The notes beneath the pieces were generated by a model. The model had not been told where the DNA came from, searched no databases, and saw only the letters and a program-made list of their open reading frames with translations. Position numbers and translations under genes: made by a program. From Micropterus salmoides (taxonomy: Eukaryota; Chordata; Actinopteri; Centrarchiformes; Centrarchidae): a stretch of DNA of 64,000 nt. Each line of letters opens with the position of its first letter. The stretch's first letter is position 1. Shown piece after piece: positions 36,109 through 47,470 of the stretch. Where the stretch lies: positions 5,888,349-5,952,348 of the forward strand of contig NW_024040707.1 of assembly GCF_014851395.1 (NCBI RefSeq), given 5' to 3'.

Positions 36109-37057
36109 AAGCAGGGGTCGCTTCACTGTTCATTCATTAATAAAGGGAATGTCAGTGATTATTACTTTTAATTTTAATTTTGGGGCCCGTCACTCAGATT
36201 CTCTTTAAATGGTGGCTCACTGGGTAAAGAGCGATTGGCAGCCATGTTGGAAGAATGGTAATAAAAAGAAAAATGTCAGCAGGTACTCCAGATATTTTAC
36301 CTTTTGTATGATGTTGACTCTTGAATCTTTTCCATCCGTTCTATCACACAGACAAGGGCAGATGAAGTGTTTTGGAGGCCCATGCCAAACACAAACATGG
36401 GGTCCTCTTTATTGTCTATTCTTGTTGTTATCTATCCCTGTTTGTCTTAACATCAGCCCTTTTCACAGACCCCTTCACTGCTGAATTGATGATCTACTGC
36501 AAAGGTTTCAATACAAACCGAATCTCTCGTTTCATCTGTGATGAAAGGCTCAGTTTAATAATGTTGTTTAGATTCTCCAGTTTGTGTCAGTTCTCATTTA
36601 ATTTCTCATTTATATGTCTTTACAGTTGAGAAATTTGATTGACAGTTTGCAGACATTTTTGATTACCATTACAAACCTTCTTGTACTGTGTTTTGTGGCT
36701 GTGCTGTGTTCACAGTGCAAAAAGTGGATATAATTTCTGTTTCATTTTTAAATTGGCTCTTGATGGACACTATGTCGACAAAAGAAATGCCTAATTTTCC
36801 TTTGTGTGAAATGCATTGTGCTGCTGACAGCTACAAAAAAAAATTAAAACACATTGTGGATATTGGTGAGGCAGCTTCAGTAAGATCTCAGAAAACAAAA
36901 AAACATTTAGATTTCTTAAATGACAGTGGCATTTCAAAGTTACTCAAAGTTACTCTGTGCACACACCACTTACTGCATGTAAAATGGGAAAGTAATTGAT
37001 TTCATGTATATAAACTGCAAAAATGATATACAGTAAGTATAGTGTACATATTTACTC
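35536..37057. other. Intronic stretch, small repeats only
   Basis: Around 35660-35700 the wording TGGATGGATTGTCATGAAAT matches one motif of the repeat at 46705-47100, so a fragment of that family is likely. The rest, including the frames at 36209-36484 and 36688-36999, has no recognised content. Confidence 0.4.
36074..36106. repeat. (GT)n microsatellite
   Basis: A pure GT run of about 33 bases. Confidence 0.95.
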
Positions 37058-37240
37058 ATTTTAGCTGACGCTTTTATCCAAAGCGACTTACAATTGCTAT
37101 ATATGTCAGAGGTCGCACGCCTCTGGCGCAACTAGGGGTTAAGTGTCTTGCTCAGGGACACAATGGTGGATGGGTCACAGTGGGGAATTGAACCTGGGTA
37201 TCTCACACCAAAGGCATGTGTCTTACCACCCCAGCTACAT
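37058..37240 (-). mobile_element. tRNA-derived SINE, minus strand
   Basis: On the minus strand the head TGTAGCTGGGGTGGTAAGAC resembles an A-box region and CCAGGTTCAATTCCCCACTG carries a B-box-like GGTTCAATTCC. The body has GAGCAAGACACTTAACCCC, GTTGCGCCAGAGGCGTGCG and the tail TTGGATAAAAGCGTCAGCTA. The + strand copy at 47288-47470 belongs to the same family, which confirms the boundaries. Confidence 0.8.
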
Positions 37241-38927
37241 ATACTGTATTTTGTGTGGAAATAGTACCTTGCCTCCAAAATTAGGGGGAAGGGTCTGACA
37301 GTAATTAATCGCAGATGACGCTAAAGCAGGAGAGATTGTGGCTGGAATTGGTTTGAGTTTGTGCGATGTGGAGACACATTCACAAGGTGGTGAGATGCTT
37401 ATTTGTATTTGTTTTGGACTTTGTAACAATTGGGAACTCTTCATTTTTTTTATCTTATAATGCTAAACAAAACATGAACTGTAATGAAAAAAGCGCGGGT
37501 TGGTCCAAAGTCAGGAGATACAACCAGACACAACAGCTGCAGCACACAGGAACATTAGGTGGAAGGTAGGCCTAGAATAGATAATTAGTTTTTTCTTCTT
37601 TTTTTTTCTCTTTATCTACAAGATAACCCCAAGTTCTCCTGGATTTATCATATGTAAAAACTGATTCTAACTGAAAACTGGAATTTCAAGGAATGGAATG
37701 TTTCCATCCCTTGACCTAAACAAAGATGGCAACAGGAAATGAAAATTGCTTTTTTTGTCTGGTTGGGGATCTGGTTGAGGATGTTGTTCAGGATCAGAGT
37801 ACAACTTTAGACGATTAGGTGGTAAACAAGCTGTTCTATCTCTGCTAGGAGAGAGAGAGTAGTTATTGTGGTGAGACAGGACAATGTATGACAATGTGTT
37901 GTCAGGTAAATCCTTCATCCTTCAGGTCTCGACTTTCTTGGTAAAGTAATTTGCACTGACAGGGCTGGAGAGGTTTCTTTAAGTTTCTCTGCATTTTCTT
38001 TCGCCCTCAAGGTATGATCCTGCAGCATCCAACAGCCTGCAGGGAAATGAATGAGACATTCATGAAAGTCAAAAAGAAACACAGACTACAGACTCATGGA
38101 CAGTGTGATAGCCCAGTAGAAAGGTGAATAGACAGATGTAAGAACAAAATGTCCCTATCAAAGTACCGTCAGTAACTTTTTGTTGAAACTAAGATTTTTA
38201 AATGTGACCTGTTCTTTAACCCAAATTAGTGACTCTGGATTCCTCTTATTAGTCTAAAATGAAATTGAAAAATTGGCTTTTACCTTACACTACACAGTAT
38301 TTCATTTTGAGAGGCCCTTTGTTGGGAATTTCTTTGTTTAAGGTGGAAGATATATTGATAATTGATTGTTTAAAAGATCTGATGAAACTCTATATTGTCA
38401 CTATTATCTGTACACAGTCCATTTCTGCACAGTTTCTTGTCATTTATTGTTGGACAAATGTGCTGATACTGATATGCAAAGAGATTTAGCCAATATATCA
38501 GCCCGGGAGATTTATAGGCCGGCTATAGTTGATTTCATTCATAGTCTGTTTAGTTGTCTTAGAAATCTGCAAAATTTCCTTTTGTTGTTGTTTTGTGACA
38601 AGTTTTGGTAATACTTCAAAACAAAAAATATAATGGGAAGAAAGGGGAAAACATTTGGTGGTCTTTAGAGTAGATAATCTTTTTTTTGTTTTTTCACATT
38701 AATTGAGCACCAAAAGTAAATCAGAGCTTTAAACACGCAAATGTGAAATATAAAATTAAACCAACCTTTACTGAACAGTGCAGTCAGCTGTCTATTACTT
38801 TGGAAGGTAAATGTAAGCTCTTTCTGGGCTCCAGTAAAAACTTGTGGTCTGACAGTGTGCCCTGAATTCAGCCTGTCAAAGAGTATTTACTTCCTGACTG
38901 AGTACCGCTCTGAGTCATTTTTACAGC
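37241..38927. other. Intronic stretch, no recognised element
   Basis: AT-rich sequence with short overlapping chance frames. A T-rich tract lies at about 37590-37612. No repeat ends were seen. Confidence 0.4.
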
Positions 38928-39270
38928 CCGTCACCAGAAAAACGGCCGTACAGGTCGACTGTACAAGCAGCTTATTACTTATTATGTTAGGCCATGACCT
39001 TTAGTGGCCATAGTAATTATGACATGAGAAGAGGAAGAAGTCAGGTGACGTAATATAAGGAGCAAAAAAGTCTATGTTAGGAGGTGGATGGATGGGTCAA
39101 ACAAACACAGAAACCAAGTCGATGTTCACTTATTTAAAGTTTATGTTCTGTACATGACTTTTGTTACTTTCGTCACCTAACCAAGTAGTTTTGTTGCCTA
39201 AATCTAACCAAACTTCAGTCATTTAACAGCGTTAACCACATTTTTAACATCATGTGACCTCCTTATAGTC
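38928..39270. repeat. Interspersed fish repeat with CCTAACCAAG motif
   Basis: Landmarks: CGGCCGTACAGGTCGACTGT, GACGTAATATAAGGAGCAAA, TTAGGAGGTGGATGGATGGG, ACCAAGTCGATGTTCACTT, GACTTTTGTTACTTTCGTCA and CCTAACCAAGTAGTTTTGTT, then GCGTTAACCACA. I recognise this order as a repeated fish sequence. Ends and class are uncertain. The CCTAACCA/TTTAGGCA wording also appears at about 42238-42300 in reverse sense. Confidence 0.5.
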
Positions 39271-40373
39271 TGGTAAGCCTGTTGCTGATCCATTCTAGCA
39301 GTCATAAATGTCATTTTGGGCACTGGCAATCAACCTAATTTGTCATTTAGGTATGAGGGCATGTTGCATTTTTATTATGTTACTGACAGTTTAGTTCAGG
39401 TAGGAGGTTTGAAATGGTTTGCTGATGTTTGAAGTCTGAAAGTCTGAAGTCTCGTCTGAGGTGGTGAAGCTTGTTGGGAGGGATAGACAACTGGGCTTCC
39501 GTTGCATTGGAATTCTTATTTCCTTAAATCTTGTTGAAATGAGAAAAATCCTACAACTCGAGCAAATACTGCAGAGTTGTTACATTTGCATTCATTATTG
39601 GAATTGAAGATTCCTTGAGGGAAAGAAAAGGCGTCACTTTCATTGATTATGTGTGAGATACAGCTCAGTCAGAAAATCATTTGCAATTGCAGCTGTGATG
39701 TGTTAAACTATAAGCTGCTTTTTTGTTGATGTTTGCCTATATGAGTTGTAACTTTTCTCCCTCGTGTGACCAGCAGCAGGTGAAAGAACAAGCTGTCTTA
39801 AGAATTTAAAATCCAGAGACTGTAAATGCACATTGCTTTATGTAAAATTCAATAAAGTTATTGATTATGAATAAAAACATGCCTGGAGGGAAGTTTTGAT
39901 GACCCACAGCCTTCTGCCTGCCTGTATGTCTCTCTATCTGCTCGTCTCACCATCTGTCGGCATTTCTGACTGATGTTCTGTCTCTCTGTATGCTCTCCTG
40001 TCTGTCGCTCCATCAGACTGTGCTGAATAATTCACTACAGCCCTTGAGGGAGCTGTCAATCACATTTCCTGTGTGTTTGTGTGTATATGTGTGATGAGAT
40101 GTAGCATTTCCTGCTAGCTCCCCCTGTCATTTGATCTGTCTCTGTGTCACTTGCTCTCTCTCTCTTTCTCTGTTTACAGTCTATGTCTCTCTGCTATTGC
40201 TTTTAGTTGTTAACCTGAAATCAACACAGAGGCAGGGCTGGCTGCGGGTGGGTGGCATGGGGGATGGAGGAATGTTGCTTTTAAAAGTTTGAAAAGTCTG
40301 ACACATGCTTCTAATCCATCCTTCAACATCCTCTTAACATGTTTGTTTGCTGTGTGTAGGACAACACATGCAG
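39271..40373. other. Intronic stretch, nothing specific
   Basis: A pyrimidine-rich patch at about 39905-40020 has CTGTCTCTCTGTATGCTCTC-like wording. No genes or repeat ends were recognised. Confidence 0.4.
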
Positions 40374-40460
40374 TTTGCACATGCTCTGTTAGTTTGTGTG
40401 CTGCAGTGATGTATGTTATTAGAATGTGCCCTGGGGTTCACACACACACACACACACACA
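40374..40460 (+). repeat. Duplicated module ending in a CA repeat, copy 1
   Basis: TTGCACATGCTCTGTTAGTT, GTGTGCTGCAGTGATGTATG, TTATTAGAATGTGCCCTG and then a CA run (about 40439-40460). It aligns with 44151-44252 in the same orientation; the block from GTGTGC to CCCTG matches at 26 of 32 positions after the first six bases. Sequence after the CA run does not align. Confidence 0.65.
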
Positions 40461-41592
40461 TATTGAAGTATGTGACTATGTATAGATAATGAATTCATGG
40501 ACTCAAAATGAAAGCCTGCACACATACCAACACACAGTGATGCCAGAGCTCATGTATAATTTTGGTTATGCACCCAGCAAACATCACATCACTTCCAAAC
40601 TGAAATCCAGCAGCCTACCCACTAATTAATTTATTGTAAAATAAATGACGATTTTGATTATGTTCAATTTAATTTCATAATATATCATTAATTATCTGAT
40701 TTGACATGCCACATTATTCATGTGACCCTTAACCCCCTCAACCTCAGTCAATAGGTGAGACTAAACAGTCCATTTCTGTGGTTGATTTATCAGAGAACCT
40801 AAAGACGTCAAGTGATAAAACATTAAGGCTGAGCAGAAGCACAGTGAATTTTAAGAATTGTTTGGCTGAAAAGCAAAACCGCTCATTTCAGCAGTTAAGT
40901 CTGTGAAACAATCAAACACAGAACTGTGTACAAAAGTAAATGAAAAGCAAAACTGATGACTGAAGACTGAAATTACCTGTGTTTTGCGTATGAAACATTC
41001 ATTTTTCAAGCTGGGACATTTTTTTGAAGCAAAACAGTGTGTTTCCTGACATTTCAATTTCTCTCATCGTGATGGATGGATGGATGGGTGGACCACAGTG
41101 GTCAGTGTCTAAACATCCTCAGCAGAGGATTCAGCCCCCTGAACAGCGAACTACCTCATGGCTTGCTCCGAGCCTCAGAGTTCCTAAGGGATCAGGAAGT
41201 TCATCTTGTTTTACAGCCCTTTGCTCCAAATTAACTGCTCAGTCAGAATATCTCATTTCATTTTTACCATTTGAATTATATCATTATCAGGCGATAGACT
41301 GGTAAAAGCAGACTGTATTTTAAAATATTTGCTGGGGAATTGAGTTTTTTTTGAGTCAGTTAAAGCCAGACAGAGGGAAAGTAGCTGCCTCCCTCCTGAG
41401 GGCTCCTATGTGCTTTTTCCACAAGTCGATGCATGTGCAGCTGCCAAACCTTAGCAATTACTGTACATAACTGTGGCATGAGTCCTTGCTGATGATTGGC
41501 TCCTGGTCTGTGTGACCAACAGTTCTCTGTGCTCATCTCCACTCCAATGGGTTACAATTTCAGCATCCATTTTAGAAGATATGTCAAGCCTA
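40461..41592. other. Intronic stretch, nothing specific
   Basis: AT-rich sequence. A short GATGGATGGATGGATGGG run sits at about 41071-41088. No gene or transposon ends were recognised. Confidence 0.4.
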
Positions 41593-41830
41593 GTATTTAT
41601 TTATTTAGCCCAGTATCACAAATAACAAATGGACTTTACAATCTGTAAAGCATCCTTAGAGCCTCGATTCAGATAAGAAAAACTCTCCAACAACAATAAC
41701 AAAAAAGGAGTAATCCCTCTCCAGGACTGATGAAGATGCAATATACAGTATGTTGTTTGCACAGAGTAGTCCAACATAGTAAAATTACAGTATGAACAAT
41801 CAGGATAACAAAACTATATTCATACTGAAT
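41593..41830 (+). repeat. Interspersed repeat, CCCAGTATCACAAAT type
   Basis: Contains TAGCCCAGTATCACAAATAA, GGACTTTACAATCTGTAAAG, TTAGAGCCTCGATTCAGATA, AGAAAAACTCTCCAACAAC and ATCCCTCTCCAGGACTGATG. This order is that of a widespread repeat in percomorph genomes that I recognise from memory. An internal piece seems deleted, and the end at about 41830 is approximate. Confidence 0.6.
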
Positions 41831-42148
41831 GATTCAACGTTCAGAGGCAACACAGAAAGTAGTATGTCCTTTATGTAGAGAGGCGGAAAATATGAGTATG
41901 GAGGTCGTAGTGGCGAATGGGCGTGTACTGGAGTTTGTGCCTTGCCAAGACCTGCAAGTAATGTTTGCTTTTGAGTGTTTAACTGTAACTGTGAACTTTC
42001 CCTAACGTTCTGAACATAATCTGGGGTTTGGCAGAATCAACTAATGTTCTTGTCTGGTGGTTGAGCTGAAGCAAACATTAAGTTGTATGCTGGTTAAATT
42101 GTACTAACAAAGTTTTATTCCAGCTCAGGAAATGCAACACTGTAAAGA

Positions 42149-42240
42149 TACACTATATGGACAAAAGTACTGGGACACCTACACATTACTTTTGTAACAT
42201 CCCATTCTAAATCCATAGGCAATAATATGGAGTATGGAGG
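42149..42240 (+). mobile_element. Terminal fragment of a second Tc1-like transposon
   Basis: ACACTATATGGACAAAAGTA, CTGGGACACCTACACATTAC, then ACATCCCATTCTAAATCCAT and AATAATATGGAGT. This is the outer end of a Tc1-type element with CACTATATGGACAAAAGTA termini. Sequence stops matching after about 90 bp, so only the end survives. It is a different family from the Tc1 copy at 19889-21345. Confidence 0.7.
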
Positions 42241-44150
42241 TTTAGGCACAAAAATAGCCTGGTTAAGCTTGGAGAAAGATCACAGATTGTGTTAGAATAA
42301 CGACTTAGTAAAGGTTAAGGAACTATCGTGGTTTGGGTTTAAATTTATTATGTTTGTCATGGTTTCAATAATAACCAGGTGGTTAAGGCTAGGGAACAAC
42401 CATGGTCACGGTTAAAAGAATAGTAGAAGACTCGATGCTTCGATTGGCGCAGCCTGATTCAACTCCCAATCTCAGTCGCGGCGTTATGGGGGTGCTAATG
42501 GGAGTGAGGGTGTTCTTTACATAGAACTACCGTTTTTCCTCCCAGTAAGTTAATATAGATAGCCTTTTATGATATAAATATCAACATATAATGCTGTAAA
42601 TAAACATGTGAAAAGAAAGAAGCTTGTGTGTGTCTGTATGTGTTAGAAAAGGAAGAGAGAAGGAGCACCAGCTGTGCCAGTGTTGTGCTGAGTTGTTGTG
42701 CACCTTGCGGTACGTTCAGATAATTTATCACCATTGATGAACCAAGAACAAAGAATATTATATCGTTAGCAGTAGCCTACTTGGAATAGACCCGCGAGGA
42801 ACCACGACGTGCATTCAATTCTCGAAGTGCATGCAGAACTCCGCACAAGCAGACAAGCAGAGAGAAAAGGGTCAACAGCCTCAGTTTATCTGGAAATGTA
42901 CAGTGTAAGTTACAGTGACTAATGAATAGAGACTGCAGCTCTGCAGCTTCTCAAGGTTAAAGCGGAGCTGTAATGTGTAAACTGGAAACCAGTTTCACCT
43001 CTGACCAGAACCAGCATCGTTACTGGGTGTGTCCAGAACTGTGCTCTGTTGCGCCTGTACAGTAATGTCACAAGACATGGTGTTCATCCTCCATCCACCC
43101 AGATCCCTAATCTTTATAACAAATTTGAAAAGTGAACTGACTTCAGTGAATAATCATTGTAACAGTTGTCAACTAAGCTGTGATTCACAGTAAGCTATTT
43201 CCTAATTAATATATTCATACATAAGTGGCTGCTGAGCAATTAACCTAATGTGCAGTGCCTGTGTTGTCTAGTTTTGTGCTGAACTAAACAAAGTTTGCAC
43301 TAGCAACAGACTGAATGTACTACTGAACTGAAGACAGAATCAGAGCTGAAAATAGTGGCGGTGTGTGTGTGGTGATGTGTTCGCTTACTCACGTACAAAC
43401 TGAAGTGCATTGGAACAGTTATGCATCCGCTTAGCTTAGGATAAAAAAGGTTAATGAACTACATAGTGAGTGACTACAAATCTTTGAGCTGAACTCAACG
43501 ATGTGATTTGAATCAGCAAAGTGATTCGTAAATTCTAATGTGGGCTCTTTGGTTGTAGTGTAGTGTGTTACATCACACTATTTCCACCTTTTACTTCCGA
43601 CAGACAAGAGTCGCATTTCCTACGGCCACTAATGGGCTTTGTCTCTTGAGCGTAAACATATGTTGTTATTGGGCATTTGCTGGAACAAGAACAGTCTCTT
43701 TTGAGTTAACCCTCTTACTGGCTTTCTTCTGATTTGTCCACAGTGAAAAAATGAAACTGTGTCCAACGAAAACTCTCACAAAGATGAGAGTGCAGCAGTG
43801 TTTGGCATATGGAAACCATCCTGTGCAATAAATAAACCAATAACATCATTAGTAATATCTTATTGGTCAATCCAAACTCCACTGGTAGTATCAGTTAAAT
43901 GGCACATGTCATCAGTGATTTACTGATGCGTAAAGTTCATTTGTGGCCCCAGAACATTTTCCTTTTCGGCCATGTCTGTTTTTGGTTTTCGGATTTACCA
44001 GTTTAATGTTAACCTCCCTCCACGTTCTCCTCATGGTTTCAGTGAACATTAACAACAGGAAACTGGTGATAGATGGATGGATATCGATGAATAGATAAAG
44101 ATTTATTAGATATAGATAGTGTAATCTGGGACAGTACATGAACTTGAGCC
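42241..44150. other. Intronic stretch with a few repeat-like words
   Basis: Begins with TTTAGGCACAAAAATAGCCT and further TTAAGG/TTAGGG-type wording, probably a fragment of the repeat at 38928-39270 in reverse sense. About 42430-42560 is more GC-rich and repeat-like but unassigned. The rest is AT-rich with no gene recognised. Confidence 0.4.
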
Positions 44151-44252
44151 TGCACAGGATTTGTTAGTTTATCTCTGTGTGCGCTTCAGTGGTGCATGTT
44201 ATTAGCGTGTACCCTGCAGGTGTGTACACACACACACACACACACACACACA
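44151..44252 (+). repeat. Duplicated module ending in a CA repeat, copy 2
   Basis: TGCACAGGATTTGTTAGTTT, CTGTGTGCGCTTCAGTGGTG, CATGTTATTAGCGTGTACCC and a CA run (about 44226-44252). It corresponds to 40374-40460 in the same orientation, about 3.8 kb away, with a four-base insertion relative to copy 1. Confidence 0.65.
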
Positions 44253-45204
44253 GATTTTCCTTTCTCTTTTGGTCTGTCTCTTCCTTTCGTTCATACAAAC
44301 ACATTCAGACACGTTCTCCTCGAGTGTGTGAACTTTATGTTCCAAGCCCAGAGGAGCAGTTGTATCGCTGTGGATTCTAGTTTTCTCTCTCTGAGCTCTC
44401 TGAACTCACACACTCTCTGATCTGTCTCTCTGGATTTTCCTTTGTACGACTGCGTGTGTGTTTGAGAGGAAAATCCTCTATATGTGGGGACCTTTTGTCT
44501 TTCCACAGAGGCCATTTTAGGGCAGGAGACTTAAATTCAGGATTTCAATTACAATTGACATGCAATGCATTGACATTTTATCAAAATTTCCATTTTGCTC
44601 TTTCTCTTTGACTGCTCTAATCACTACTGTTGTTCATAAACGCTTTTCCATTTGTTACTCTTAACACTCACTCCTTCTGAGGCTTTAATTTTTTTTTCAC
44701 TTTTTTGGAACCTGTCTTCAAATCAAGGTTATGAGTGTGTTTTTGATATGGGATGTTGAGTACGTCATAGCTTGGCATACAAGTGATTAAGCGTGTGAGA
44801 ACATGGAAGTCATGAGACTCCCTGTTTATTATTTCTTTTCACTCTTTTCTTCTTTTTGAGTGACAAGAGTGGACAAGGAAGGTAACTTCCATCGTCCTGA
44901 CATGTTTTTGTTATCTAACTTTACTGCCTCCAGCTGCACCTCTTCGTCCCAACTCAGCTCCACACAATGGAGACTGGAGTGTGTGGTACTAAAAGCTTCA
45001 TTCAAGACCATAGAATTCATATCAACATTCAAGTCATGATTACAGCTGGGAAAAAGATGCTTTGTTAAGTTCTGGTCCAAGTAATACTCGGGCTGAAAAC
45101 TATTCAACATCCAGCAGTTACAGAGCAATATTGTCATTCCGTTGGATTGCACCTGCTGAATGTAAATTAAATATTCACTCCCCTTTTAGCTTTGGTCAGG
45201 CCTC

Positions 45205-45280
<76 letters not shown>

Positions 45281-46704
45281 ATATATATATCCAAAAATGG
45301 ATTTAAACAGCAGATAGGTATTTGCCATAGGTATAACCAAAACAATGAGCGACAAAAAACATCATAACCAAAAGACACAGCAGTGTGTCTCTGTGGATTT
45401 ATCACTAGAAGCTACACCTTTCACACACACATTGTTATTTGATCCATTTTTAACATGACAAATACTTTATAGTGGAGATTTAATGTAATATTTTCAAACA
45501 ATTTTTAAGGCTGTTGCCTGAGAGTCAAACATCTATTTAATTACTGATTTTACCTGAGTAAAAGAACAATACTGTCATCTAGTGGCCATTAGAAGAACTG
45601 TGGCTTAACACGCTTCAGCACTGGCTTAAAAACTCTGCCACGTCTGAAACCGTCAGTGACGAAACATCACAACAATGACAGATACAGTAGTAGATAGCGA
45701 CATAATTTAGTTTAGATGTTCTGTGGCACACGCATAGATTCAGATGCAACACAAACAGTCACAGTTGATTTCATTGTTGGTAATTCACGGTCCGACTAAG
45801 ACAGGTACCATGTCAACATCCCAATGAGCCTCTCAGCAGCAGCTATGAATCACAGTCGGATCATTCTGTTGCATTTTCTGGCTAATTGCATATCGCTCCT
45901 GGCCTGCTGTGTCCTTTTTAAACAGCATAGTAGACTGAAAAATAACATAAGTTATTCAGTCTATTAATCCTGACCTGTGGAACCCTGAACCATCTATTAG
46001 ACTGCATTAGAAGCTTACTTTGCCCAAATAAAACATGAGAGGGATCTGATGTAACACTACCAGCTAGATTCAATAGTCTTTTTGTACATCCAGCTTGAAA
46101 AGTGTTTGCCCCAGAGTTTTTGAGCATATTCTAGTCTAACAGTCGAGACGGCCTCAAACAAATGTATAAAATGTTGATCTAATTTTGCTCTTTAAGAGAT
46201 GAGGTAAAACAGAATCTATCTGCCCCAAATGGATTCCGCCTCCTGAGGAAATGAATGTGATGTTTTATCTTGCTGTAGATGGAGTGTCCACAGTGAAATT
46301 TGTATACTAGGTAGTGACATGCTTGAATGTAATTGACTGTTTAGTCAAAAAAAAAGATTCAAAGATTTCTAGGATCACCACTTCAGGGTTCAAAGGTTCA
46401 TTTAATCAACTGTCTGTCCTGGGTCATGCACAAGTTATGCCAGTTTGAGATGTTTCCAGTCAGTATGCTTTCTGTTGCTCCTCTGTAGTTTGCTCTATTG
46501 CTCCTCAAAGTTGTCGAGAACTTTGCACGGGAACTTTGCACTCATCTTTGTGATGCAGATTCCCAGGAACCTGAACCTCTTTACCTGCTTCTCCTCAGCT
46601 GTACTGTCCAAGTGCAAAGTAGGGGTGAAATATAATAATCTTTGCCATAGGTAGTCTGTATATGACCATATTTATTAAGCCAAGCAAGCCACATGGTTCT
46701 AAAA
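44253..46704. other. Intronic stretch, one large TA repeat
   Basis: Apart from the TA microsatellite (45207-45290) there is no gene. The patch at about 45820-45915 is non-repetitive, with CTATGAATCACAG and GGCTAATTGCAT cores, and is a candidate for conserved non-coding sequence by appearance only. A short TGTCATCTAGTGGCC phrase near 45573 is common in fish repeats. Confidence 0.4.
45207..45290. repeat. (TA)n microsatellite
   Basis: About 84 bases of TA dinucleotides with a single TT phase shift near 45269. It is self-complementary and able to extrude a cruciform, and it generates spurious Ile/Tyr-repeat frames on both strands. Confidence 0.97.
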
Positions 46705-47100
46705 ATGGCAATGTTGGTCAGTTTCTACCACAACATCTGTTTGAGGGATTGACATGAAATTTGGTGCATAAAGTCATGGTTCCCAGAGAATGACTCCTAC
46801 TGACCTTTCATCAACACCTCTGTTAATGTTTATAAATATCTTAACAATTATTAGATGGATTGCCATTAAACTTATAAACAGATGTTCATGGTCCCCAGGG
46901 GATGAATCCTCATGGCAGTGGCGATCTCATTACTTTTCATCGAGTGCCACCACGAGGTTGGAAGTTTTCGTCTGACGTGAAAAATATCTCGATAACAATT
47001 AAATTAATTGTTTGGACATCCATGCCCCTCTTAACAATGAATTAAAATAACTTTGGTGAGCCCCTGACTTTTCATCTAGCGCCATCATGAGGTGAAATGT
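46705..47100 (+). repeat. Interspersed repeat with internal about 115-bp units
   Basis: The phrase GGATTGACATGAAATTTGG (46746) is repeated in diverged form as GGATTGCCATTAAACTTAT (46858). CATGGTTCCCAGAGAATGA recurs as CATGGTCCCCAGGGGATGA. ACTTTTCATCGAGTGCCACC (46932) recurs as ACTTTTCATCTAGCGCCATC (47068). The order ending in CATGAGGTG is that of a familiar fish repeat built from tandem units. A short fragment seems to lie near 35660. Confidence 0.65.
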
Positions 47101-47287
47101 TACAGTCTTAAAACTGCCTCAACCATGGTCCCAATTCTTAAACGCGCCTACAAAGCTTTCATTAGCTTGTTTTTCTTTCAAACCTGCAAAACGGCTTTCA
47201 ATGAGCATAACATCAGACCTACTTGATCAGAAAAAACTAACTAGTGTTTGTGGTTTTTCTTTTTCTTTATTTTATAATTTTGCATTT

Positions 47288-47470
47288 TGGTGGTAATGGA
47301 GCAGTGGATAAGATACATGTCTTTGGTGTGGGAGACTGGGGTCAATCCCCACTGCGACACGCCCACCAACGTGTCCCTGAACAAGACACTTAACCACTAG
47401 TTGCTCCAGAGGCGTGTGACCTCATACTTCACATACAGTCACTTTGGATAAAAGCTTTAGCTAAATGACT
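47288..47470 (+). mobile_element. tRNA-derived SINE, plus strand
   Basis: The head GGTGGTAATGGAGCAGTGGA with TAAGATACATG, then a B-box-like GGGGTCAATCCCCAC, body GTGTCCCTGAACAAGACACT and GTTGCTCCAGAGGCGTGTGA, tail CTTTGGATAAAAGCTTTAGC ending CTAAATGACTAA. It is the same family as the reverse copy at 37058-37240; the two copies differ at scattered positions. Confidence 0.8.

Noticed and set aside
45062..45405. Ile/Tyr-repeat open frames on both strands
   Set aside because: Produced by the TA microsatellite at 45207-45290.
46440..46660. Reverse-transcriptase fragment suggested by a Leu/Ser-rich frame and CCCAGGAACCTGAACCTC wording
   Set aside because: No RT motif such as YxDD in any frame; resemblance is limited to a short phrase.
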